A DNA stretch of 64,000 nucleotides from an uncultured Paracoccaceae bacterium (GTDB lineage: Bacteria; Pseudomonadota; Alphaproteobacteria; Rhodobacterales; Rhodobacteraceae): contig CAJJAR010000001.1 in the NCBI GenBank assembly GCA_905182105.1, positions 124,001-188,000 of the forward strand, read 5' to 3'. The notes below the pieces were generated by a model, which was not told the origin of the DNA, did no database searches, and saw nothing but the letters and a program-made list of their open reading frames with translations. This document shows positions 18,689 to 27,898 of this stretch, piece by piece. Positions within the stretch are counted from its first letter, which is position 1. Each line of letters opens with the position of its first letter. The translations under genes were made by a program, and so were the position numbers.

Positions 18689-19168
18689 TTACGCTCCGAA
18701 ATGTAGGACGCAGATCAGGGTGAACAGACGGCGCGCCGTGTCGGTGTCGATCTCAGCTTTGCCCTCTAGTCGTTCTTGCAGGACGCGGCTGCCCTCGTTG
18801 TGGATACCGCGCCGCGCCATGTCGATGGTTTCGATCTGGCTGGGCGGCATATTCTTCACCGCATCGAAATAGCTTTCGCAAATTTGGAAGTAGTCTTTGA
18901 CCACTTGGCGGAATGGCCCCAGTGACAGGTGGAACTCTGCCGCCTTCTCTGCCGCTTCGGTTGTGACATCAAACACAAGACGCTTTTCACGAATGGACAG
19001 CCCAACGTGGTACGGCCCTGCGGGCATTTCGCGACCATCGCGCGTTGGTAAGACAAAGGTGTTTTGCTCTAACAGGTCGAACATGGCGACTTTGCGCTCT
19101 TGCTCAATCTCCGGCGTGGGAGGGGGCAAGTTCGCGTCGTCTAGAGCGATATGGCTGATGCTGGGCAT
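18689..19168 (-). CDS. UPF0262 family protein
   Basis: 159 residues matching a conserved alphaproteobacterial family of unknown function. Typical stretches are SHIALDD at the start, AMFDLLEQNTF, GPYHVGLSI and IDTDTARRLFTLICVLH at the end. It lies 72 bp downstream of hisD and directly abuts the phosphatase gene, the usual arrangement in this family of bacteria, so a single transcript is likely. Confidence 0.88.
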   Translation of the reverse strand: MPSISHIALDDANLPPPTPEIEQERKVAMFDLLEQNTFVLPTRDGREMPAGPYHVGLSIREKRLVFDVTTEAAEKAAEFHLSLGPFRQVVKDYFQICESYFDAVKNMPPSQIETIDMARRGIHNEGSRVLQERLEGKAEIDTDTARRLFTLICVLHFGA

Positions 19169-19240
19169 TGGTGTTGGATCCCGTTCAGTTTGTCACATGC
19201 TAGACCAGCCCCAAATCAAGGGCAACATCACTGGATGGGT

Positions 19241-20542
19241 CTAATCGTTCAGTTTGCGCAAACGTGCCGTGACGGAAAGGCCGTGCGCTTCAAGGCTCTC
19301 GGATTTCGCGAGGGCTTCGGCACCAGGGCCAATGGCGCGCAGGCTGGCAGGTGTCATCTGCGCCAATGTAGTCCGTTTCACAAAGTCCATGACTGAGAGG
19401 CCAGAGGAGAAGCGCGCAGACCGCGCCGTTGGCAGCACGTGGTTTGGTCCGCCGATGTAGTCACCGATGGCTTCGGGAGTCCATTGACCCAAGAAGATCG
19501 CACCAGCGTGGGTGATGTCCTTGGACAAGGCGACCGGATCAGCGACGCACAGCTCTAGGTGCTCTGGTGCGATGCGATCCGACAGGGCCGCAGCGGTGGC
19601 CAGATCGGGCACGGTGATAATGGCCCCAAAGTCACGCCAGCTGGCACCCGCAATCGCGCGCCGTTCAAGGGTTTCCAGACGTTTATCAACCGCATCTGCC
19701 ACAGCCTGACCAAAGGCGGCGTCCGTGGTGATCAAAAGCGATTGGGCGCTTTCGTCGTGTTCCGCTTGGGACAATAGATCCAGCGCAATCCAGTCTGGGT
19801 CGTTGTCACCATCTGCAATCACCAAAATCTCGGATGGTCCTGCGATCATGTCGATCCCGACCTTGCCAAAGACACGCCGTTTGGCGGCGGCGACGAATGC
19901 GTTGCCCGGGCCAGTGATTTTATCTACGGGCGCGATTGTGTTGGTGCCGTAAGCAAGGGCCGCGATGGCTTGGGCGCCACCGATGCGGTAAATCTCATCA
20001 ACGCCAGCAAGTTTCGCGGCTAATAGAACGGCAGGGTTCAGGATGCCATCGGGGGTTGGCACGGTAATCGCGAGACGCTGAACGCCCGCCACTTTGGCAG
20101 GGATCGCGTTCATCAAAACGGAAGACGGATAGCTGGCCAATCCGCCCGGCACATACAGACCAGCGGCAGACACAGGGGTCCAGCGCCAACCAAGGGTCGC
20201 GCCCACCTCGTCTGTCCACTTCGCATCTTCGGGCATTTGGCGGCTGTGGTAGGCGGTGATGCGTTCGGCGGCGAGTTCGAGGGCAGCACGTACATCTGGG
20301 GCCACTTGGGATGCGGCCTCTTCAACCTCATCGGCAGTGACGCGCATGGTGTCTGGGGTTAGGGCAATGCGATCAAATTTTTCGGTCAATTCCAACACGG
20401 CTTCGTCCCCGCGCGCACACACATCTGCGATGATACCCGCAACAATGGCGTCCACGTCAGGGCTGTCTTCGCGCTTGGCGTTCAGCAATGTGGTAAAGGT
20501 AGCTTCAAAGTCAGCAGCTTGGGCATCAAGAAATTGGGGCAT
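19241..20542 (-). CDS. hisD: Histidinol dehydrogenase
   Basis: Zn-dependent, NAD-linked oxidation of L-histidinol to L-histidine, the last two steps of histidine biosynthesis. The 433 residues match the family length. Visible landmarks are VPGGLASYPSSVLM, the GGAQAIAALAYGT nucleotide region, DMIAGPSEILVIAD, AEHDESAQ (Zn/base residues) and GGPNHVLPT. It heads hisD-UPF0262-phosphatase. In related genomes it normally follows DUF2948 closely; here a broken gene lies between them. Confidence 0.97.
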   Translation of the reverse strand: MPQFLDAQAADFEATFTTLLNAKREDSPDVDAIVAGIIADVCARGDEAVLELTEKFDRIALTPDTMRVTADEVEEAASQVAPDVRAALELAAERITAYHSRQMPEDAKWTDEVGATLGWRWTPVSAAGLYVPGGLASYPSSVLMNAIPAKVAGVQRLAITVPTPDGILNPAVLLAAKLAGVDEIYRIGGAQAIAALAYGTNTIAPVDKITGPGNAFVAAAKRRVFGKVGIDMIAGPSEILVIADGDNDPDWIALDLLSQAEHDESAQSLLITTDAAFGQAVADAVDKRLETLERRAIAGASWRDFGAIITVPDLATAAALSDRIAPEHLELCVADPVALSKDITHAGAIFLGQWTPEAIGDYIGGPNHVLPTARSARFSSGLSVMDFVKRTTLAQMTPASLRAIGPGAEALAKSESLEAHGLSVTARLRKLND

Positions 20543-20714
20543 CAGGTCTCTCCGATTGACTGATGCTCACTTAGCGCGATGGCGGTTGGGTCTCAAGTGG
20601 GGTTGGGGAATTGGGGAGATGGCAAAAGTCGGCAACGAGCCCATATCTACTACAGCCAACAAAAGAGAATGCTGACCCCTTGTTGTAGGATGGGCGTCAA
20701 AGTATTCACTCGGG

Positions 20715-21182
20715 ATGGATGTTATCTTTTAGCGTGACAGTGTTTGTGCAGGCGACGACGTTTCTACACCGAACCGCAGAACTGTAGAGTTCGATTACCT
20801 CCAGCTACTTAGCGAGCTGTGTGGTGGCAAACACGCTCTGAACTATTTGCCTTCTGTTTCAGGCGCTAGGACAAAATGGTCTATAGTTGTTAATGGTCAC
20901 ATTGTTGCGAATGTCTGGCATTCATACGCCTCCGTTCGAGAAATTAAAGTGGAATTGTTGGAACTAGGCAAGACGATCCACGCAGGACGAATATTTTTCA
21001 ATATGACAGCCAACAGCGGCATTTTTGAGTTCTTGAGGATTGTTGGTCCGAAAGTGAAGACCCACAAAGTCCGCTTAGCAGACAGTCCGTCTCCTACTCA
21101 GGATGCTTCGGTGCTTTCTTTGACGGTGCTTTGTAGGGCCGTGTTACGTCTTTCAACGTCATCTCGATTACTTCAACGCTAA
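20715..21182 (+). pseudogene. Hypothetical gene interrupted by an early amber stop
   Basis: Starting at ATG 20715 the frame reads MDVIF, then TAG (20730-20732), then RDSVCAGDDVSTPNRRTVEF and on to VGPKVKTHKVRL. The sequence after the stop is clearly protein-like for about 115 residues and has no other good start, so the simplest reading is a gene with a CAG-to-TAG mutation at codon 6. The 3' end overlaps the DUF2948 gene by 89 bp on the opposite strand, and its last residues look like chance extension. Product unrecognised. A TTG start at 20847 is a possible alternative. Confidence 0.5.
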
Positions 21183-21561
21183 GCCGAATTGCTCCGTCGC
21201 CTGCCAGTGTTAACACGATGTCCCCTGCCCCGTCGTTTCCTGCCTCAAACGTGGCAGACAGCACGGATAGGATCATGTCTCTTTCAGAGCGATTCACCCC
21301 TTGGCTGGCCACAGACATCACGTTGTCCACGACCAATATCGACTGCACACGCTCAGGGGCGGCTTGCCCGCGGGCGCCTTCTTCCCAGCGGAAGCGGTTG
21401 AGCAGCAGGCCAAAGCGTCTTTGCTTAGCCTGCCATGTCATTTCAGTAATTGGAAAGATCGCGTCTTGGATCAGGGCCGAAAGAACCTGCAGTTCTTCGG
21501 TGTCCTGTGCCCCTAGGTTCAGGGGCTTTTCACGTCCGTCTTCAAACCGTGCATCAGTCAT
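21094..21561 (-). CDS. DUF2948 family protein
   Basis: 155 residues of a conserved alphaproteobacterial family of unknown function: [20 protein letters not shown] near the start, [20 protein letters not shown] in the middle and [21 protein letters not shown] near the end. Its ATG overlaps the murA stop (ATGA), so it is translationally coupled to murA. The C-terminus is Lys/Pro-rich. Confidence 0.88.
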   Translation of the reverse strand: MTDARFEDGREKPLNLGAQDTEELQVLSALIQDAIFPITEMTWQAKQRRFGLLLNRFRWEEGARGQAAPERVQSILVVDNVMSVASQGVNRSERDMILSVLSATFEAGNDGAGDIVLTLAGDGAIRLSVEVIEMTLKDVTRPYKAPSKKAPKHPE

Positions 21562-22826
21562 TCAGAAATCCGTTCGATCTGTGCGCCAACGGCTTGCAGC
21601 TTCCGCACCACTTTTTCGTAACCACGATCAAGGTGATACACGCGGCTCACTTTAGTTTCGCCTTCAGCCGCAAGGCCTGCAAGGATCAATGAGATGGATG
21701 CCCGAAGATCCGTCGCCATCACTGGCGCGCCTTTGAGTTTGTTGACACCCGTGACAGTGGCAGTACCACCAGCAACGTCGATTTTGGCCCCCATGCGCAC
21801 CAATTCTGGGGCGTGCATAAAGCGGTTTTCAAAGATTTTCTCTTCCAACACAGAGGTGCCGTTGGCGGTGCACAGCACGGCCATCATTTGCGCCTGTAGG
21901 TCGGTTGGGAAACCCGGGAACGGTTCGGTTGTGATGTTGATCGCTTTGATCTCATCTGTGCGGCGTTTTACTTTTAGGCCCTTGTCAGTCTCAGTGACTT
22001 CGATGCCCACCTCGTCCAGTTTTTCACAGAAAGACGTGAGCAGATCCATACGACCGCCCAAGCACTCGACCTCACCACCACAGAACGCAGGGGCCAACAT
22101 GTATGTGCCCAGCTCGATCCGGTCGGTCACAACAGGGTGGGTTGCCCCGCCCAAACGATCGACGCCTTGGATGGTGATTGTTGATGTGCCGTCGCCGTCA
22201 ATCTGTGCGCCCATTTTGCGCAGGCAGTCTGCCAGATCAACGATCTCTGGCTCGCGCGCGGCGTTGTTGATGACCGTGGTGCCTTTGGCCAAGGTCGCGG
22301 CCATCATGATGTTTTCGGTTGCGCCAACGGAAGCGAATGGGAAGTCGATGACAGCGCCCTTAAGACGGCCACCTTGTGCCTTGGCGTGCAAGTAACCGTC
22401 GCGCAATTCAATATCCGCACCCATCAGGGTCAGGCCATCGGTGTGAATATTCATCGGACGGGCGCCAATTGCGCAGCCGCCGGGCAGTGACACTTCGGCA
22501 ACGCCTTCGCGCGCTAGAAGCGGTCCAAGCACCAAATTGGAGGCGCGCATTTTGCGAACGATGTCATATTCGGCGCGTGTGTTGATTTCGCCGTGGCATG
22601 ACATGGCAAGTGTTTTGCCGTCCTGCATCGTGGCCACTTCGGACCCCAATGAACGCAAAAGTTCGGTCATTGTTTTGATGTCAGACAAGCGCGGCGCGTT
22701 GGTCAACGTCAGTGGCTCTTCGCTCAGCAATGTTGCTGGCATTAGGGTCAAACAAGCGTTTTTCGCGCCTGCTATGGGGATTTGCCCATTCAGCGGGCCA
22801 CCGCCTTGTACCAAAATAGAATCCAT
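21558..22826 (-). CDS. murA: UDP-N-acetylglucosamine 1-carboxyvinyltransferase
   Basis: First committed step of peptidoglycan synthesis: transfer of enolpyruvate from PEP to UDP-GlcNAc in the cytoplasm. The 422 residues have the EPSP-synthase-like fold. Landmarks are [17 protein letters not shown] at the start (Lys of the active site), the PEP-binding Cys in [20 protein letters not shown]-type [11 protein letters not shown], and the C-terminal HLDRGYEK. The start codon overlaps the stop of a 52-residue gene (TAATG), and the stop overlaps DUF2948. Confidence 0.97.
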   Translation of the reverse strand: MDSILVQGGGPLNGQIPIAGAKNACLTLMPATLLSEEPLTLTNAPRLSDIKTMTELLRSLGSEVATMQDGKTLAMSCHGEINTRAEYDIVRKMRASNLVLGPLLAREGVAEVSLPGGCAIGARPMNIHTDGLTLMGADIELRDGYLHAKAQGGRLKGAVIDFPFASVGATENIMMAATLAKGTTVINNAAREPEIVDLADCLRKMGAQIDGDGTSTITIQGVDRLGGATHPVVTDRIELGTYMLAPAFCGGEVECLGGRMDLLTSFCEKLDEVGIEVTETDKGLKVKRRTDEIKAINITTEPFPGFPTDLQAQMMAVLCTANGTSVLEEKIFENRFMHAPELVRMGAKIDVAGGTATVTGVNKLKGAPVMATDLRASISLILAGLAAEGETKVSRVYHLDRGYEKVVRKLQAVGAQIERISE

Positions 22827-22984
22827 TACTGCTCGTCCTTCGCCTGTGTTTCATCCGTCGCAGCGCTGCGGGCCCGAGTTTGGGATTTGCGCCGTCCTAA
22901 ATTCGCCTTCAACGCTGCTTTCAATCGCAGTTCGCGAGCAGAAGGCGTTTTGGGCGCGGATTTTGATGTGTTTTTGTCTGACAT
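22826..22984 (-). CDS. Small basic protein upstream of murA
   Basis: 52 residues ([19 protein letters not shown] at the start, ending [10 protein letters not shown]). It is Lys/Arg/Ala-rich, lacks membrane segments, and its TAA shares bases with the murA ATG, which argues for translational coupling and a real gene. Short basic proteins are often found at this position in Rhodobacteraceae; function unknown. Confidence 0.6.
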   Translation of the reverse strand: MSDKNTSKSAPKTPSARELRLKAALKANLGRRKSQTRARSAATDETQAKDEQ

Positions 22985-23068
22985 GTTGCCTGTCTAGCGT
23001 AGGCTTGCGATATGGTCCAGAATAGGCTTGCGCGTTTACGAAATTGGGTCTAACCACGCGGCGATCAT

Positions 23069-23143
23069 GCTGTAGTAGCTCAGTGGTAGAGCGCGTCATT
23101 GGTAATGACGAGGTCGGGAGTTCAATCCTCCCCTACAGCACCA
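23069..23143 (+). tRNA. tRNA-Thr (anticodon GGT), CCA encoded
   Basis: Acceptor GCTGTAG pairs with CTACAGC. The D arm contains AGCTCAGTGGTAGAGC, the anticodon stem CGTCA/TGACG encloses TTGGTAA (anticodon GGT), and the T arm GGGAG-TTCAATC-CTCCC is complete. The discriminator A is followed by an encoded CCA at 23141-23143. Confidence 0.96.
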
Positions 23144-23297
23144 GATTGCCCCAATGAATTTGACGTTAGACATATGGCATGATGGCAGCTATTTTCGGTG
23201 TTATGAAAACTGCATGCTAAGCTGTTAAGCTAATGGTCCTATGCGGACTTTGTTGCCGTTCGTTGCTAATGTGCAAATGACCGCTTCCGATGATCGT

Positions 23298-23315
23298 ATG
23301 ACCATTGTAGGTCAT
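23298..23315. promoter_or_regulatory. Inverted repeat upstream of the 2OG oxygenase gene
   Basis: ATGACC-N6-GGTCAT, perfect 6-bp arms, 78 bp before the GTG start. A candidate operator; no regulator gene is adjacent. Confidence 0.35.
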
Positions 23316-23392
23316 TATGTTTACCAAAAACTTCTACCACTGCAAAAAAACAAAGCGAGCGCAGTACTTGGAAGAAATATGGAGGTCTTCCC

Positions 23393-24187
23393 GTGATCCA
23401 TCTTATTGACTTGAAGAAATATCCGATCGACTGCCCCGAAAGTGCGGGTTACGCGGAACTTGTTGAAAGCTGTAAGGCACGCCTACTGCAGGAAGGTATG
23501 TTCGACCTGCCGGGTTTTTTGCTCGCGGATGTGACTAAAGCCTCTGTGAAGGCCATCCAGCCCGCAATGAAGACGGATTCTTATCGCCACGCGCGCAGTC
23601 ACAATGTTTATTTCCGCGACAAAGTGGACGGTTTGTCAGCAGGTCACCCGGCGCTGCGAAAAGTTGAAACAGTGAACCACACGCTGTGCGCCGACCAGTT
23701 GGGGCAGAACACAGTTGTTCAGCTTTACGACTGGGTACCGTTCGCGGCATTCCTCGCAGCGACAATGGGCAAGCCCAAAATTCATAGGATGGACGATCCG
23801 ATGGCGCGTGTGAATGTTCAGGCCAGTTATGCGGGTGAGGCGTTGAACTGGCATTTCGATCGATCCGAATTCACGACGACGATCCTATTGCAGGCACCAG
23901 AAGAAGGTGGAGAACTTGAGTATCGCAAGGACCTCAGGTCTGCGGATGAACCGAACTATGAAGGCGTCGCTGAGTTATTGCGGGGAACCGATCCCTTTGT
24001 GAAACGCTCAAAGTTATCTGAAGGTGCGCTGAATGTATTCCAAGGGGTAAACACCTTGCACCGTGTGGTTCCCGTGAAAGGTGACAAGGAAAGGCTGGTC
24101 GCCATTTTCGCATTCTTTGATCGGCCCGGTGTGACCATGACAACGCAAGAACAGGTCGGTTTTTACGGACGGGCGTTCGCGGTTTAG
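23393..24187 (+). CDS. 2-oxoglutarate/Fe(II)-dependent oxygenase-like protein
   Basis: 264 residues, GTG start with GGAGG 7 bases upstream. A cupin-type iron triad is visible: His154-x-Asp156 in LNWHFDRSEFTT and distal His223 in GVNTLHRV, with Arg234 near the C-terminus as a possible 2-oxoglutarate anchor. The HWHFD-like sequence context resembles the BesD/ArpA group of free-amino-acid halogenases and hydroxylases. Because position 156 is Asp (not Gly/Ala), hydroxylation rather than halogenation is expected. It is monocistronic, between a tRNA and a DNA methyltransferase gene. The substrate is unknown, an amino acid being only a suggestion. Confidence 0.65.
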   Translation: MIHLIDLKKYPIDCPESAGYAELVESCKARLLQEGMFDLPGFLLADVTKASVKAIQPAMKTDSYRHARSHNVYFRDKVDGLSAGHPALRKVETVNHTLCADQLGQNTVVQLYDWVPFAAFLAATMGKPKIHRMDDPMARVNVQASYAGEALNWHFDRSEFTTTILLQAPEEGGELEYRKDLRSADEPNYEGVAELLRGTDPFVKRSKLSEGALNVFQGVNTLHRVVPVKGDKERLVAIFAFFDRPGVTMTTQEQVGFYGRAFAV

Positions 24188-24479
24188 GGAAACAGACGCA
24201 AAGGCTGCAGGAAGTTTACAACATAGAAAGCATTAATTTTGTTCTGATACGCTCTGGTATTCTGCCTTCGTAAAAGCGGGCGTTGGTTCAGCTTGCAGCG
24301 TTAGGTTAAAGAGGGTTCACAGCCGACCTTCGCCATTTTTGGGCCGCTGGGTTACAACATTCTGCTGTTAGTCCTTTACCCCTTCACACCCAATATCTTC
24401 GTGACACCTCACACCTCGAATGCTAGGTAAGGACAAAGCGGGAATGACGCCCAATGTAGCCAAGTGAGACCAGCAGCCG

Positions 24480-25628
24480 ATGTTCAATTTCTATGAGTTC
24501 TTTGCTGGGGGCGGTATGGCCCGGGCAGGCCTTGGGACCGATTGGACCTGTTTATTTGCCAACGACTTTGATCTCAAGAAAGGCGCAACCTACCAGCGCA
24601 ATTGGGGCAAAGGCACGATGGTGGTTGATGATCTGCGCAATATTTCCCCGACGGATTTACCTGAAACCCCCAATTTGATCTGGGGTTCGTTCCCCTGTCA
24701 GGACCTGTCCGTTGCGGGCAATGGCGCGGGATTGCAGGGCAATCGCTCCGGCACCTTCTGGCCTTTTATGTCGCTGATTGCTGAGTTGAAAGCGGATGGT
24801 CGTGCGCCAGAAATGATCGCATTGGAAAATGTGGTTGGCACGCTGACCTCACATTCTGGTGCTGATTTCACCGCGATTTGTACCGCGTTGAAGGAATTAG
24901 GCTATCGCTTTGGCGCGATGGTGGTGGATGCCGCATTGTTCTTGCCCCAATCGCGTGCCCGCCTGTTTGTCGTTGCTGTGCGCGAAGATTTGGCTGTGAT
25001 GGGATCAGCCGATGGGCCGCAAAAGCCGTGGCACACCACTGCGTTGAAACGTGCGCATGATAGATTGCAAAGCGACCTCGCAGCCTCATGGATTTGGTGG
25101 AATATGCCGGAACCTGCAAAACGCGAGATGCGGTTTGCAGATGTGATCGAAGACAAACCAAAGTGTGTCAAATGGCACACCGCCGCTGAAACCCGCGCGT
25201 TGCTGTCGATGATGAGTGACGTGAATTTGGCCAAGGTCGAAACCGCCAAGGCGGCAGGTGTTCGCATGGTGGGTGGGTTATACAAACGCACGCGGCTGCA
25301 TCACGGGATCAAGGTGCAGCGCGCTGAAGTACGCTTTGACGATATTGCTGGCTGTTTGCGCACGCCCAGCGGCGGATCATCACGCCAATTGATTTTGGTG
25401 GTTGAGGGCGACAAAATTCGGTCCCGTCTTTTGTCTGCGCGTGAAACAGCGCGCCTGATGGGATTGCCTGACAGTTATGTTTTGCCGAAGGTTTACAACG
25501 AGGCCTATCACCTGACGGGCGACGGTGTTGCCGTGCCCGTGGTAAGCTATATCGCCAAACAAATTTTAGAGCCTAATTTGGCTTCCATGCGCAGTGCGCT
25601 GGATCAAAGCACTGAAAAAGCTAATTAA
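24480..25628 (+). CDS. DNA (cytosine-5) methyltransferase
   Basis: S-adenosylmethionine-dependent methylation of cytosine C5 in DNA. The 382 residues contain motif I FFAGGGMARAG (7-17), motif IV FPCQDLS with catalytic Cys73, motif VI LENVVG (115-120), motif VIII QSRARLFVV (157-165), and a late X-like YHLTGDGVAVPVV. The target-recognition region spans roughly 200-300. It is convergent with a GIY-YIG nuclease gene whose stop is 1 bp away, which suggests a restriction-modification pair, but an orphan methyltransferase is possible. There is no strong ribosome site at ATG 24480. Confidence 0.88.
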   Translation: MFNFYEFFAGGGMARAGLGTDWTCLFANDFDLKKGATYQRNWGKGTMVVDDLRNISPTDLPETPNLIWGSFPCQDLSVAGNGAGLQGNRSGTFWPFMSLIAELKADGRAPEMIALENVVGTLTSHSGADFTAICTALKELGYRFGAMVVDAALFLPQSRARLFVVAVREDLAVMGSADGPQKPWHTTALKRAHDRLQSDLAASWIWWNMPEPAKREMRFADVIEDKPKCVKWHTAAETRALLSMMSDVNLAKVETAKAAGVRMVGGLYKRTRLHHGIKVQRAEVRFDDIAGCLRTPSGGSSRQLILVVEGDKIRSRLLSARETARLMGLPDSYVLPKVYNEAYHLTGDGVAVPVVSYIAKQILEPNLASMRSALDQSTEKAN

Positions 25629-25629
25629 G

Positions 25630-26187
25630 TTACTTGTCCTGCAGTTTGATCAGCGTCTTATGGTAGCGTTGCAACCGATCAAAATGCGCCTCAATCGCGC
25701 GCAAAATTTCGGTTGAATTTTTCACGTTCAAGAAGTGATCAACCATCTGCGTATAGTGCGCTGATTGGCGCGGCAAACGTTGCACCGGGTCGCTTTTGTC
25801 CGCGATTTCAGCATCTGACATGACCTGAACGATCTGCGCAGGTTCGGGCAGTTCCATCACAGCTTCGAGTCGCGGTGGTACGGTGCCGTTCATCAGGGGC
25901 GATACATCGTTAAATTGGTGATACAGCCGATCTTCGAGCGGTGTAATATCGGCGCGATCCTCCACGGGATAGGCCATCACATAGGCAATTTCCCAAACGT
26001 CAATCTGGCGGTTGGCGATAATATCCGAGCGCGCAGATGTGAGGTGACGGCGCACACGGCTGCGGATGCCATCCTTGGATTGGCCCACGTACATCGGCGT
26101 TTTGTCTAGATCGCACAGGACATACACCCCAATTTCACTGATCAGACTGCCACAGGCTTTATCACGAAAATCGAAATTTGTAGCCAT
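25630..26187 (-). CDS. GIY-YIG nuclease domain protein
   Basis: 185 residues with an N-terminal GIY-YIG fold: GVYVL (20-24), MYVGQSKDGIRSRVRRH (32-48, Arg and His of the active site), Glu85 in PLEDRLYHQF as the metal ligand, and Asn100 in LMNG. The C-terminal half (about 105-185) is not recognised and could mediate DNA recognition. It is convergent with the C5-methyltransferase, stops 1 bp apart. A role as the cognate restriction enzyme is inferred from position; UvrC-like or homing functions are less likely because of the short length and lack of other domains. Confidence 0.78.
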   Translation of the reverse strand: MATNFDFRDKACGSLISEIGVYVLCDLDKTPMYVGQSKDGIRSRVRRHLTSARSDIIANRQIDVWEIAYVMAYPVEDRADITPLEDRLYHQFNDVSPLMNGTVPPRLEAVMELPEPAQIVQVMSDAEIADKSDPVQRLPRQSAHYTQMVDHFLNVKNSTEILRAIEAHFDRLQRYHKTLIKLQDK

Positions 26188-26313
26188 GGTGTGCTTTCAT
26201 ACTGGTTGCGTGATCTATACCTGATCCAACGCAACTGTGCCAACCACCCCATTTTCTTGCGTCAGGGCGACAGACCCAGCAGCATTTGAGAAATCAAATT
26301 TTACGGTCCTGTC

Positions 26314-26784
26314 ATGTTTGAAAAGCTAATTGCGTTTTTCTCGAACCCGAGCACGTACGAAAAGCCGATGCCCAAAGCGGATAGGGATAATGTTATTGGC
26401 GCATTGATGGTTCAGACGGCCAAGGCGGATCGCGCATATTTTTTTGAAGAAACTGAAACCATCCACCGCGTGCTATCGGAACGTCACAACATCGGTCCAA
26501 TAGACGCCGCCAAGATGTGCGCCACCTGTGAACGCCTTGAAGAAGTCATGCCAGACACAGTTGAATTGGCCGCAATTTTGCGCGAAGCGGTTGGCACGGA
26601 CGAGTTGGAAGATGCATTGCGTGCCTTGTGGCGGATCGCATTTGCCTACGGTATCGAACGCGATGAACAAGACGCATTTTTGCACAAGGTTGAGGCCATG
26701 TTGGGCGTTACGCCAGAGCGTGCAAAAGCGCTGCATGATGAGGTGATCAGCACCAAACTAGATTTGGTCAAAATTCATTCCTAA
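26314..26784 (+). CDS. TerB-like tellurite-resistance family protein
   Basis: 156-residue all-helical cytoplasmic protein of the TerB/DUF533-type superfamily. Characteristic stretches are ALMVQTAKADRAYFFEETE (an acidic helix like the TerB metal site) and ALWRIAFAYGIERDEQDAFLHKVE. Homologues in Roseobacters are usually solitary, unlinked to tellurite resistance operons; the role is unknown. It ends at a clear terminator. Confidence 0.75.
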   Translation: MFEKLIAFFSNPSTYEKPMPKADRDNVIGALMVQTAKADRAYFFEETETIHRVLSERHNIGPIDAAKMCATCERLEEVMPDTVELAAILREAVGTDELEDALRALWRIAFAYGIERDEQDAFLHKVEAMLGVTPERAKALHDEVISTKLDLVKIHS

Positions 26785-26810
26785 AAAAGGGGCGCGTCCC
26801 CCTTTTTATT
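26783..26810 (+). terminator. Rho-independent terminator after the TerB-like gene
   Basis: A-rich/G-rich arm AAAAAAGGGG, a short CGCGT loop and CCCCCTTTTT followed by ATT. It overlaps the stop of the TerB-like gene. Confidence 0.85.
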
Positions 26811-27069
26811 ATACCTCGTTTCACATGGTTTGGTCCTATTGACCTGCCCCCCAGACTCCCCCTATACGGAGCGAGTTTGGAAGACTTAATGAGTCGGCCG
26901 GACCTTTTGTAGTGTGGCCGCTTCTTCGCGGCGTATAGAGCATCCAAAAGTTTATAAGGAATGTTGACGTTATTCTCTGGCGGGCACCACGGTGGACCCG
27001 ATGAAGGCACAGAGCTCTGACATCACGCACAATCAGTGGGCAAACCACGTAATTTAGGAGAAGCGTCAG

Positions 27070-27444
27070 ATGAACCTGATCGCACAAATCGAGGCGGAAC
27101 AAATTGCCGCCCTAGGGAAAGACATCCCTGACTTTAAAGCTGGCGATACCATTCGCGTAGGTTTTAAAGTAACCGAGGGTACACGTACCCGTGTTCAGAA
27201 CTATGAAGGTGTGTGCATCGCGCGCAACAACGGCAAAGGCATCGCCGGCTCTTTTACTGTTCGTAAGATTTCTTTTGGTGAAGGCGTTGAGCGTGTATTC
27301 CCGTTGCACTCCACCAACATCGACGAAATCGCAGTTGTTCGTCGCGGTCGCGTTCGTCGCGCCAAATTGTATTATCTTCGTGATCGTCGCGGTAAATCTG
27401 CGCGTATCGTTGAGAATACAAACTACAAGCCACTTAAAGCGTAA
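27070..27444 (+). CDS. rplS: 50S ribosomal protein L19
   Basis: 124 residues with the family core: [20 protein letters not shown], the conserved [31 protein letters not shown] and [28 protein letters not shown] lies 9 bases before the ATG. The next gene, rpmE, follows after 11 bp. The trmD gene that often precedes rplS is not here; the 256-bp leader (26814-27069) has no recognised gene and may hold the promoter and untranslated region. Confidence 0.98.
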   Translation: MNLIAQIEAEQIAALGKDIPDFKAGDTIRVGFKVTEGTRTRVQNYEGVCIARNNGKGIAGSFTVRKISFGEGVERVFPLHSTNIDEIAVVRRGRVRRAKLYYLRDRRGKSARIVENTNYKPLKA

Positions 27445-27455
27445 GGACTGGGTAG

Positions 27456-27677
27456 ATGAAAACAGATACACATCCCGATTACCACATGATCAACGTCAAA
27501 ATGACCGACGGTACGATCTTTCAAATGAAATCCACTTGGGGCGCAGAAGGCGACCAATTGGCTTTGGATATCGATCCAACAGTACACCCTGCGTGGACTG
27601 GTGGCGGCGGTCGTTTGCTTGATACTGGCGGACGCGTTTCCAAGTTCAAAAACAAATATGCTGGTCTTGGCTTCTAA
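27456..27677 (+). CDS. rpmE: 50S ribosomal protein L31
   Basis: 73 residues of the L31 family ([19 protein letters not shown] start, [10 protein letters not shown] and [15 protein letters not shown] at the end). The Cys residues of zinc-binding L31 are absent, so it is the C-minus or long-lived form common in alphaproteobacteria. Coupled closely to rplS and followed by a terminator. Confidence 0.96.
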   Translation: MKTDTHPDYHMINVKMTDGTIFQMKSTWGAEGDQLALDIDPTVHPAWTGGGGRLLDTGGRVSKFKNKYAGLGF

Positions 27678-27699
27678 GCTTTTACCACTTTGTTAGTTT

Positions 27700-27735
27700 A
27701 AGGGCGTTACCTGCGAGGGTAGCGCCCTTTTTCTT
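27700..27735 (+). terminator. Rho-independent terminator of rplS-rpmE
   Basis: A 12-bp stem AAGGGCGTTACC/GGTAGCGCCCTT with one wobble pair and a 6-base loop, followed by TTTCTTTG. Confidence 0.88.
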
Positions 27736-27898
27736 TGTCAGCACCAATTTCCGTTTCTCCATGTGCAGCCCAACGGCAACGTCATAAATCGGCTTCTTAT
27801 CAGAGCACTACGTGCCACTTCCCAATCCATGATCTGCGCCATATACTCTTTTTAAATAGACCCACTACCGATTATCTCGTGGGCGAAGGGGACTAAAA

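Noticed and set aside
24480-26187. Phage or integrative element around the methyltransferase
   Set aside because: No integrase, phage gene or attachment-site repeat was found, although a tRNA-Thr lies 1.3 kb upstream; no duplicate of the tRNA 3' end was seen downstream.
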